Assembly (NCBI GenBank): GCA_002989075.1
Contig: PSQN01000017.1
Span: forward strand, 186,001-250,000
Length of the DNA stretch: 64,000 nucleotides
Reading direction: 5' to 3'
Source: Arthonia radiata
Taxonomy: Eukaryota; Ascomycota; Arthoniomycetes; Arthoniales; Arthoniaceae
Shown here one piece after another: positions 54,949 to 64,000 of the stretch. The notes under the pieces were generated by a model. That model was not told the origin of the DNA, searched no databases, and saw nothing but the letters and a program-made list of their open reading frames with translations. Each line of letters opens with the position of its first letter. The first letter of the stretch is position 1. The position numbers were made by a program, and so were the translations under genes.

Positions 54949-56340
54949 TTGTTGCGTAGCGCATATAGAGATTTCGTTGGTATCGGTCTAGTCAATCTAT
55001 ATTACGAAATTTGTTGCTTAGCACTCGTAAAGGTAGAGACCGAGCTGCAAGAGCTTAGAAGACTTAGGCGAGCTACCGATAAAGCTGTTTTAAGATGCGC
55101 TGAAGCGGTAATCTTTGCGTACAGAGAAAACCGAACCAGTCGGTAGGAGAGTAAAAAGGTACTCAAAGCACGCTTCTACAGTTAAGGCGACACTCTGTTT
55201 AAATTGTGCGTATTGCTCTAACGGTGTCAAAACCTGTTATACAGGCTTTCGGCGCCGATAGAAGCGCGCGTTGCTCGCGTGCTAGAATACAACGTATTTT
55301 AACGCTTTAACGACGCCGGCGACCTGCCGCTTCTGTACGTACTAGGCTGACTCGCAAGTTTCTAATACTAATAAGATTTTGCTTAATTCTACGCTAGTAC
55401 GTTTTAAAATAAACTCAGTACCCTAATTCCGCGCAAGGGTGGCTATATCTAGCGGCTCTATAAACATTATAGTTTTCGTCGTTAATATAGTACAACAATA
55501 TCTAAGTATGTTAATACCTCTGAAGATATAAAGAATCGTACGGCTCTTATTACCAACGCTAGAACATTACTAGTAAGCGAGCCCGCTTAGCACTATCTTC
55601 TTAACTAACCTTTGCATAGATAACCCTCTATTAAGCTACTTTTTATATCTAAACGCGATCGACTTGTATAATAGAAGTCTAGATTTATAAACCTACGACT
55701 AGTTAATCGCTTCTTTAATAGTCTCTGTTGTCCGGTGCTCTTCTACACTGTTTATTAGTTTCTATAACCTAGCGGAGCCTCTAAGCTTAAAAAGCTCGTA
55801 CGTAGTAGTATATACGCGCTTTTCCTTAAGCGTCTTATTATACATCCTACATTTTGTAGCACTGTTCTATTAGAAGAGGATTTCTAAGCGTGCGTTCTTA
55901 GCCAGCGGCAGGATTTTGTAGCAAAAGAGCTCTAAAAGACTAAAATATACCGCCGTATATAGAGAATAATGCTAAATGCTATGTGCTAGTAGCTCCCGCG
56001 AGGACTTAGACGGGAGCTTTATAGAGAATACTAACTTCTTAAGAAACGCTGCACGTAGGCTCATTCTAATAACGCTATGCGTACCCTCGTCTTGTTACTT
56101 ACTTAGGCCTATAACCTAGACATAGTTATTGTTCGCTAGTACGATACCTATACCAAGAGCGCTGTGCTTAGGCAAAACTATACCTCTGAGTTTAAAGAAC
56201 GCCTCTTTAATAAGTGTCTAAACGCCGGTACGTTTTAGAAGCTAGTTTAAGACCCTATACCTCTATAGTTCGTCTCTAGCCGTAAAAGTAATTAGCAACC
56301 TTAATAAATAGTAGAAGGCGGTAGCAATAGATAAAAGTAG
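54949..56340 (+). pseudogene. unrecognised degraded gene
   Basis: The plus strand is open at 54949-55146 (NLYYEICCLALVKVETELQ, LRRLRRATDKAVLRCAEAVI), then stays in one coding-like frame with W/Q stops: SKKVLKARFYS*GDTLFKL, NLLYRLSAPIEARVARVLEY near 55240, KYVNTSEDIKNRTALITNAR near 55530, KLKKLVRSSIYALFLKRLII near 55800, QRQDFVAKEL*KTKIYRRI near 55920, TKSAVLRQNYTSEFKERLFN near 56160, and FVSSRKSN*QP near 56280. About 460 residues. The absence of indels suggests recent inactivation by RIP alone. No domain recognised. Confidence 0.4.
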
Positions 56341-56349
56341 CACAAAAAT

Positions 56350-56950
56350 AAATATATCTGGTAAAAGAGCTAAAAAATTGTTGTTAATAATAAGAGTTTT
56401 AGACGCTAATTATATAATTAGCGTTAATAGAGGTAAGCCTAGGGGGTTCTATAGTATATACTAACTACTTTAAGCGTCGGCTAGTACCGATACAATGTTG
56501 CCGGCAGAGATCTCTTTATTATTGCTGCTTTTAACTTTTATATATAGTTCTATCTATAAATCGAAATAGCTATCTATATTAAGCTCTCGCGTATCTTTTT
56601 AAGAGGCGGCGGACAGCCGCGCTTTAGGAGGTTCGCTTTAAGTTCTGCTATCTAGATCTGCTACAAGTAAAAGAACGGTAGATCGTTACTCTAACGGACT
56701 AAAAGGCATTGCGTAATAAGTTGTATATATTAAAGCTTCGATCTATATTGTTAAGCGAGTCGTATAGAGAGAGTATCTATATCTAAATAAATAAAAGTAA
56801 CTCGCCTACTACTATTATTGAGAGCAATAGTATTATTAGAGATATCAAACTTTCCTGGGCGTACGTCTAGTAGTAGCTAAAGGACTTTAGCGCTATTTAT
56901 AGTAATCTACTGCTAGCTCTTATTAATCTAGTAACGCTAAACCCTTGAAT
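56350..56950. other. unassigned (3' flank of NLR relic)
   Basis: No clear frame. It may include the C-terminal tail of the NACHT-WD40 gene to the right and the downstream end of the gene to the left. Confidence 0.3.
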
Positions 56951-56959
56951 TTAGTTTGC

Positions 56960-59660
56960 GGCTAGGTAAAAGTTCTTAACTCGCAACGTTCGATAGATCT
57001 ATACCCTATACGTTATACGCCCGGCCGTCTACAAATACAGTACTTCCGTCTAGCGAGAACACTACTAACAAAACTACGCCTAAGTGGCCCTCTAGCGTGC
57101 CTTATGCCTCTCCTAACGCCGCGTTCTACAGTCTAATAGTATCGTTCTCTAATTCTAAAGCGACTAGCTTGCCGTCTAGCGAGAACACTACTAACAAGAT
57201 TCCGTCCGAGTAGCCTTCTAGCGTGCCTCGTGCCTCTTCTAACGCCGCGTCCTATAGTCTAACGGTATTGTTAAGTAATTCTAAAGCGACTAGCTTGCTG
57301 TCTAGCGAGAACACTACTAACCAGACTGAGTCTAAGTAGCCCTCAAAAACGCAATAGCATGAGTCTCAATTACATAGTACTGATAGCAGCCTTCTTAATT
57401 AGCTCGGTATATCTTTCTGGTAACAACGTCGTACGATGCTCTGCTCGAGGCTAAATACGAGCGCTAATGTATATATTTAAAGTAGAGCATTTTCGATAAT
57501 ATATCTGTTCGTAGAGACGAATCGCCGTACGTCGAAAGTAAAACTTACTAGAGAATCTATTTAATACACTTTCTTGGTATTGTTGTTAGTAGAGGTACAG
57601 TAGTATCTATAGCAATATACACTTTATCTTATCTAAGCAGTAGACTCCAGATATACGAGTCCTAGTACAGCCTCTAATAGTCGTTCTTGTAGGGCTAGTG
57701 CCTCGAACTAATATAGAAGGTACTTGTTTAAGAAGCCTTGTATTACGTTCTTTTCCTTGAGTTTAGCTGCTGTTGCCTCAATTAACGTACCTTTCTTAGT
57801 ATACTTTAGCTAGTTGCAACAGGTATATTGTATCTACTGAGAGAGAACTGTATTAAACATTGTTCTGTTAATTTCTACCTAAAGAGATCTAAAGAAAAGT
57901 AGGCTGCAAAGGTTCTTCCTTAGTGTCTTCTCTATCCAGTCTATATAGATTCTAGTTAACCTTTTGTAGTAATCTTAGTACCCGTTGCTAAATATACGCG
58001 CTCCGTTGCTACTAATAAAAAAGTTGGCGGCTGATTAATAAACAAAGTAAACTGTATTGTGCCGTACGATTAGAAACGAGCCGCATCGTTTAACGAGCTC
58101 TCTAATACCCTGTATATTATTGTATATATCTTTTAGAAACTCTAATAGGATTAGTAGTACGTAAAGCTTCTAAGAGGCGATCGCTATAGCGATAAATCTT
58201 AAAAGCTGTCGGCATAGGTTTGCGTCGTCTTTACTATTTTGCTTATCGACTTGCATTAATATACGATTATAGAGATACTTAAAATTAGAGGGGAATAGCG
58301 TTAACACTCTCTTAGCTTGCCCTGTACGGCGCTTTTTAAGCTCCTTGCAGACTAACGCTACCTATAGGAACGTAGCATACGTATTGTATATTAGATAGTC
58401 TCTTACCTCTGCCTCTAATTCTAAGCTATACTTCTTGCGCTGCGACAGGTCTCGTACTTTTATATCAATAAAATTGTAGATAGCTGCAAATATATACAAG
58501 GAGTTAAGTTTAAGACTATTGTAAATAGTATATAAACTGTCTTTAAGAAGCTCTCGAATGTACGCTTTGTTTCGACTTGTTACTAGCTAACGAATATCTG
58601 TACGAGTTAATAAGCGGATAACAAGGTTAAGAAGCTCCCTAAGGCCGCTAGTATATTCGTCTAAGGCGTCAATAAGTAGGTATACTGGGGGTAAAGAGCA
58701 GATCTCTAGTAATTTGTCGAGCGTATACTAAAGCGTTTAAAAAGTCTGGTCGCTTTCGTTTAATACTAACTCTTATAGTTTGTTCGCTACGAAATTGTAT
58801 CTTAAGGCTAAAGAATATAGAAGGCCTTTAAGCACAGTAGTAGCGGTGTTGAGGCGTAGCTCTTGCTGCTAATAGAAGAAGTAGACAAGAATTCTAGCGT
58901 CTAGGCTCTATCTTAAGCGGCTAGAAATATTAACAGTCGCGGTGTTTATAATTATTGTCTTGCTCTTACTAGAATCGCTACGTATCTAGAGGATCTTAGC
59001 CTACTCTTCGCCAGCCTACTAGGTCTTAAAAGTATTTTGCTTAAAGACCTATAAGTATAACTCCTCAAGTAAGTTATCCTTCTCTGTAAGAATACGTTCT
59101 TATTCAACGTCGGGGTCCGTTAGCTTAAGAATACGACAGAGCCTACTCTTTATAGAAATATATTTGTCTGCGTAGCAGAGTTAGCCTTTACTTAAGTTAT
59201 CGGATATTTCTAGGAACCCGCTAATTCTAGCTGTAAAGCTTATTGTACTGTTTCGCAAATTAATACCTAAGAAGGCTTAACTGCTAGTAGTATTCGGGTT
59301 TGTAAACGTATTAGTCTGTCTAGCCTTACATTAAGCTATAGTAACGTACTTCCATTACGGAGGCCGACGCGCGGTACGGCGGAAGCGCCTACTAGCCTAC
59401 CGTAATCTGTATCTAAACTAAAGCTACTAAAAACAAAAGTTATATTAACGTCCTACAATATAGGTAATATTAGACTAGATAGCTATAGTAGCCCTTATAT
59501 CGTTGTAATAAGGCCGGCAATAGTAGTAGATACTAAAAGCGCCGCTTTAGCTTTCGATTTACGCCCTCCGCCAAACAGCCCTATAGCTCGGATAATGCCC
59601 GCCTACTTTTCTTGGCGCAGGCAACCTAGTATCGCTTAACATGCTTATCGAGCTTCTTAC
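56960..59660 (-). pseudogene. NACHT-WD40 NLR relic (HET-E/HNWD type)
   Basis: Family role: fungal NLRs sense non-self or damage through a repeat domain and trigger defence or cell death through the N-terminus. Minus strand, in order: N-terminal region 59100-59660, unassigned; NACHT with LKLTDPDVE*ERILTEKDN near 59100, a degenerate P-loop QIRSDSSKSKTIII at 58950-58985 (family HGDPGKGKTML; Gly changed to Ser), YLLIDALDEYTSGL as Walker B near 58654-58676, LVTSRNKAYIRELL, KVRDLSQRKKYSLELEAEVR, FL*VALVCKELKK and GSFLIVRHNTVYFVYQSA near 58020; then at least three WD40 units at 57041-57370 with a 126-bp (42-residue) period, reading VVFSLDGKLVALEL and NTVRL*DAALEEARGTLEGY. W/Q stops throughout. Confidence 0.9.
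57041..57370 (-). repeat. WD40 repeat block of the NLR relic
   Basis: Three units with a 126-bp period (compare 57161 and 57287). High similarity between units, despite RIP, is typical of the concerted WD40 arrays of HNWD-type NLRs. Confidence 0.85.
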
Positions 59661-59919
59661 ACAATATTTCTTTTATAGGATTTTTAATAGTAAACAAGAG
59701 TCTATAATAAAATATAAGGACTATGCGGTAGGCTAAATAACAGACAATAGAGTACTTAGATTTCGATTCTTACTTATTAAATAGTAGAAGGAAGAAATAT
59801 CGATAGTATATTGGCGGTTACTCTTTCGCTAGAAAGCATAGATAGTACATAAAGCTAGCATAATTATATTTTCTATGTATATACCTGTTTACTAGTATTT
59901 AATAAACACAGTAAATGCC

Positions 59920-60815
59920 CGTCTAGGCTATTTCTACCGGCTTAGCCCTTTCCCGCGGGAGCATTTAAAATAAATACTAATAGAACAGCCGTATAAGCAG
60001 TAGAGACCGCTATTATCTTAAAACTAGATACGTTAAGCCTAAGTAAGATAAGAACTAGTAACGTAATAATATAAATAGAGACAACGACGAGCTAGGTACT
60101 TTTAAATGTTTTGTGGGACAAGATAGCTAAAGATACTATTAGAAAAGTAGCCGTAATAACTATAGTTATAATGCGTCTAAGAACGTTAGCTATTAAGACT
60201 GTGTTCTGGTAAGACGATTAGTATCCGCGTACAAAAGATTAAAGGCTCTTAATATTGTTTAGAGACTTCTTTAATAGTCTCTAGTATCGAAAGGCACGCA
60301 GGTATTTATAAAACTAGCGTTGAAATAGGTTAGTCTAAGATCTTGTCTCTAGATCTACTCTTAAAAGTCTGGTCTTATAGATCTTATAGATACTAAGGTC
60401 GTCTCGCATGCTAAAATGCTTCTTGTCGTCTAGCAATAAGAATGTCTTTATATTTATAATTCTATTGAAGGCTGCAAGGTCTTTATCTATATTTTACAAT
60501 TATTAGGTTATAAAGACCAATATAAGGATAGCTATCTACTATATTGCTTAATAAGGTTGCGGAGGTTTGCAACAAATTTACTAGTAATAGTATCGTTAAT
60601 CTTTAGAACGTTCATATCCTGCTTACTATAACTTAGCTCTAGTCTGTTAGTAAGCGAGGGATTAGGCTCTACGCTTAGGCCAGCCTAGTAAATAGAATAG
60701 TCGAGTTGCGCAATCTTATCTTTAAGAAAGCAAAGATTTATTAGATGTGTAGTTTTAAATCGACGGAAACTATAGAGAGTTAGATTGTTGCTATCGGTAC
60801 TTATTTACTAGTGTT
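59920..60815 (-). pseudogene. DUF6594 membrane protein relic
   Basis: On the minus strand, NNLTLYSFRRFKTTHLINLC and FLKDKIAQLDYSIYQAGLSV near 60790-60700 match the N-terminal DUF6594 block (IFRRFxxLxxRNLLxLQxELxxLExxLxxxD). At 59930-60200 a hydrophobic C-terminus with three helices follows: IITIVITATFLIVSLAI, then VVVSIYIITLLVLIL, then FKIIAVSTAYTAVLLVFI (family IFAATAAYAAVLVVFVG). The middle is broken by stops and shifts. DUF6594 proteins are membrane-anchored, fungus-specific and of unknown role. It lies about 260 bp upstream of the NLR relic on the same strand. Confidence 0.75.
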
Positions 60816-60819
60816 TTTG

Positions 60820-61710
60820 AAATTTCTTAGTAAATTCGTTCTAAGCTGTAGCTACTAGATACGTAGTCGAGTTAGGTATAATAAAGAGATCTGAGAGTTG
60901 GCGAGAAATGTAATAGTATACGTCCGAAATAACTATTTGTAAGAACTCTGAGAGATTATAGAGATAGTGTACGTAGCTTAGAGCATCCCTCCACCCAGGT
61001 ATACAGATTAATCTCTGTCTTAGATACACAAGAAGTAAAGAAATACGTAGTCTGGTTATATATAGTATTTACTCGTACTTTCTATACGCTAAAAATCTGT
61101 GCCTCTGTTAATATACGTATTACCGCCTTAAGAGCGGAGTACCAAGCTTTTATGTTTACGCTATATAATGCTTACCTTTACTTTAAATAGGTAACGTTAA
61201 CCCCGTAGATTTGTTATATATTGTATCTTATCTCGACTAGTTTTTCTGTCTAGTACGCTGCTACGACAGGTATTATTATACTCTAGAAAGTAGGGTATAA
61301 GCAATAAATTTGTAGCTGTCTACTCTATACGTAGCGTCGAACGTAACAACTTAGGCCTAGATATACGTTACCCTTAACCAACAGTCCGAACGATTCTAAT
61401 CGCCTGTATATACCTGCAATAAAATTAAGAAGCTAATCGATAGGGCTTAGCCGCTCTTTACACCTTTTTTAGTGCCTACGACATATATTAGCTTAGAAGC
61501 TTAATATAACGTTAGAATATAAGAATACTTACGCGAGCTACTTTATAATTAAGATAAATATTAATGCTGTCTATAAAGGAAACGGGTTTAGGTAGCTTTC
61601 TTATAAAGCCTCTTTTGTCTCGGTTAAAGGCAACAACGTTTAAATCTTTCTTATATAAATTCTCGCCGTTGTTATTGCTTGCTAATTAGGAAACCTAAGC
61701 GACTTGTAAT
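60820..61710. other. unassigned spacer between divergent relics
   Basis: A 62-codon minus-strand open frame (60841-61029: LICIPGWRDALSYVHYLYNL, SDVYYYISRQLSDLF) may belong to an upstream exon or to nothing. The rest shows no clear frame. It should contain the promoters of the two divergent genes on its sides. Confidence 0.3.
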
Positions 61711-61714
61711 TGAA

Positions 61715-62730
61715 CGACATAAAACACAAAGATTATACTGTAGGCTAAATAAGCGCCTTACCGAGAGAGTAGGCTGCTATACTTTTAGATAAGACGTACA
61801 AGAAGCTACTCGTCTCTAGATATAACACTACCTATATTCTCGGTCGAATAGACGTATACAATGTTGTTATAACCTATCTACCGGTTATAGGTACAATATT
61901 AACGGTACGCTGCGTTGCGAGACTAGAAGATAGATTTAAGTCTCTTCGCTTTATTCTACTTATAGGTGTCGGCGGTAGCGTGTTTATAAAGAAAGATATA
62001 CGTCTTAGAGATATAGTTGTAAGTATACTATATATAAATCCTAGAGGAATCGTATAGTACAACTTTAAAGCAAGATTTTAAGACAAGCACCTTAAAATCT
62101 ACAATATATCTTTTAGTTCTCCTTCGAATCTACTTATTACTGTAGTCAACACTTTAACAACGAAAGACGTCTAAAGCAAATATCAACGTTCTCTCGGACA
62201 GCGTCTCTTTAGCGCTGCAAACTAACTAGTAAACGAGTCTCCCAATATACAGGGTAGCGGCCGCCCCTTGTACAATTAACTATTTAAAGCCGACTACAGA
62301 TATTAAGACAATAATCTAACTTACAAGCAGTGCGACTATAACACCTCTTAGCTTGTTTGGCGGCCGAATTGGGGTTAAAACGATTACGTTTATGTGTATT
62401 AGAGTCTTATCGCTTCTAGCAACGAAGTTATAAAGAACGCAAAAGAGCGTAACCGACTAGCTACCGAGAGGAGCGTCTTATGCTTCGAGATAGAGGCGGC
62501 TGAGCTGAAAACTAATCTTAGATAGCTGGTTATTCGAGGTATCTACGACTATTGCGATTCGTATAAGAACAAGAATTAGCAGAATTACGCCGTATCTGTG
62601 GCAGCAGCGTATACAAGAGAGCTCCTAAGAGAAACGCCTAGTCTTAAGGGCGAGGCCGAGGTTACTAAGTTGTTAGGTTTAAACAAGAAAAGAGCTGTTT
62701 TTAACTAAGAGCGAATATTAGGTAGTTAGT
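61715..62730 (+). pseudogene. PNP_UDP (nucleoside phosphorylase-like) domain protein, NLR-type N-terminus
   Basis: Starts near 61725 with DYTVG*ISALPRE*AAILLD, the canonical opening of fungal PNP_UDP proteins (DYTVGWICALPxEMAAAxAMLD). It continues with YNTTYILGRIDVYNVVITYL, LRFILLIGVGGSVFIKKDI, RLRDIVVSILY at 61945-62020, and ends with YVY*SLIASSNEVIKNAKE, ATERSVLCFEIEAAELKTNL and VIRGIYDYCDSYKNKN near 62390-62580 (family HYGxIASGNxVIKNG and CFEMEAAGL), then YAVSVAAAYTRELLRE. The fold is that of nucleoside phosphorylases. In fungi it is a frequent N-terminal domain of NLRs and ankyrin proteins. No NB domain or repeats follow, so this is either a stand-alone protein or a truncated NLR. Confidence 0.9.
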
Positions 62731-62739
62731 TAAATAACT

Positions 62740-63130
62740 TTACTAGAGACATTTAGACGACAGAAGGGAAGGCGTTCTTTAGAAATTAGCTTTAGTCTAA
62801 TAAACCTATATACTTTTAAGTATAAGGAAAGGTTATGTAGGCTAGAATATCTATTTAAGATTAAGAACTAAGGCGAGTTAACTAACTAGCAACCTACTTT
62901 CTAGTCTATATGTCTTTATATATATTATTTTAAGAACAAATCGTTAGTTAGTTAAAAAACATATAATTAGCTGTTATTATTTAGTAGAAGGGAAAGTAGA
63001 TAACGATAGTAGGTACGGTCTGCTAGAACAAAATAAAGATAAGCCGAGTATAGAAAGGACGCGTCGGAAGGCGTCTTTAAGAAGAATAGAAACTTTGCGA
63101 CTACAATATATACAAGAAAGAGAATATAAA
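62740..63130. other. unassigned
   Basis: Downstream of the PNP_UDP relic. Dense stops in all frames, AT-rich, nothing recognised. Confidence 0.3.
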
Positions 63131-63149
63131 TAATAATAGTAGTTATAGA

Positions 63150-64000
63150 GTTAGGCTCTTTTAGCGTTAATTAGAGTTAATACATAAGCACAATAAAAAC
63201 TCGCTATTGCGCTTATTTTTGCGGCTGTCCTCGAGAAACCCTACTTAAGTACCTAGTGCCCGGCGCCTAGATACGCCTTACAGCGTCTTCCGAGACGTAA
63301 ATATACCGGCTACAAAGCTATCCGAATCTAAAATAAACGTCTAATTCTTTGTAAGTTGCAGACAATTTTAAGTTATGCTATTTAAAACTTAAGCTATAAG
63401 AGAGATCTTAGCACTCATTTGCTAAAATTCTTCGTATATCGTATACGAAAGTATACTTCTCTATCGTTGATACCCCTAAAGATTGGGTTTAACTCGTTTG
63501 ACAAGGAACGGTATCGATAAGCGGGGCTCGTAGCTTCTTGGTCTAGCTATTTACGGCGTAATTTAGAGTATCACGTATCTTTCTTGTTGCCTTATCTTTT
63601 GCCTCGTCTTTTACCTCGCCTAAGCCGTATTAATATACCCCGCTCTCCGCTATTTTAGCTCCTTGTTTCCTACGAAAATCTACCCGAACTATACTCTTTA
63701 TCTTACTATTCTTGTCTATAATATAAGACAGACGTACAAAAAGTACCAGCGCTTAGCAAAGTTGTGGCAGTATTGCTAAAGCTTTAAGAAACAGATTCTA
63801 TTCTCTTAGAGTCAAGTACCAAGCTATAACAGAATATAAGCGCGCGCAGCGGAACTATATACATTAAAGCTACGTATCTAGTAGGGTAGGTTTCTTTAGA
63901 GCACAATTAAAAGACAGCCTAGTTTATATGACAAATAGTAACAAAGTTCTTGTCTTTACTAGCTCTTCGACTTAAAAGCTAGCTAGAACGTATAAAACTA
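63150..64000 (+). pseudogene. unrecognised coding-like region, runs off the window
   Basis: Plus-strand frame near 63720-63990 is coding-like (CGSIAKALRNRFYSLRVKYQ, RVGFFRAQLKDSLVYMTNSN, then KVLVFTSSST). Nothing recognised. The gene would continue to the right of the window. Confidence 0.25.

Noticed and set aside
1-64000. tRNA and rRNA genes
   Set aside because: No stretch with a convincing tRNA B-box/cloverleaf or conserved rRNA sequence was noticed on either strand. A tRNAscan run would be needed to exclude them.

Overview
The window looks like a gene-poor, repeat-rich compartment of a filamentous ascomycete (Pezizomycotina) genome. It holds chromodomain Ty3/gypsy and Ty1/copia LTR elements, a DUF3435 recombinase, NACHT-WD40 and TPR-type NLR remnants, a PNP_UDP protein, a DUF6594 membrane protein and an Hst3/4-like sirtuin. 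Almost no long intact ORF remains. Reading frames that clearly match families are interrupted mostly by TAA/TAG where Q or W is expected (CAA/CAG/TGG to TAA/TAG). That is the signature of repeat-induced point mutation (RIP), a fungal defence that mutates duplicated DNA. Nearly every gene below is therefore a pseudogene, and the short intact ORFs are mostly leftovers or shadows.

Layout. 0-4 kb: the 3' end of a Ty1/copia element (RNase H plus LTR) abuts a 5'-truncated gypsy element (gypsy-1), followed by a copia LTR scrap and an AT-rich tract. 5.06-13.07 kb: a full-length minus-strand gypsy element (gypsy-2) with 196-bp LTRs and a perfect AGTTT target duplication. 13.2-15.3 kb: a plus-strand DUF3435 tyrosine recombinase relic, then minus-strand TPR repeats of an NLR. 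16.9-17.9 kb: three minisatellites and an assembly gap (N at 17763). 19.15-26.59 kb: a second full-length minus-strand gypsy element (gypsy-3) with about 650-bp LTRs and a perfect CCCTC duplication. 27-28.3 kb: a sirtuin relic. 28.9-40.4 kb: several degraded genes, mostly unrecognised, including an actin/Hsp70-fold ATPase-like one. 41.2-50.8 kb: a 4,807-bp block present twice on either side of a single N (46020), almost certainly an unmerged contig overlap; it carries a copia solo LTR and an unrecognised gene with 30-residue repeats. 52-53.6 kb: a less damaged gene of a widespread uncharacterised fungal family. 53.7-54.0 kb: a GC-richer MITE. 54-56.3 kb: two unrecognised genes. 56.9-62.7 kb: a cluster of NACHT-WD40 NLR, DUF6594 and PNP_UDP relics.

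The two observations most worth following are these. (1) All three gypsy elements carry an extra gene in antisense orientation between the chromodomain end of pol and the 3' LTR; the three share a cysteine cluster, and two of them follow it with a basic coiled coil. (2) A DUF3435 recombinase relic lies in the same RIP-mutated block as NLR-type relics, which is the gene content expected of a dead Starship giant transposon, although no element borders were found.
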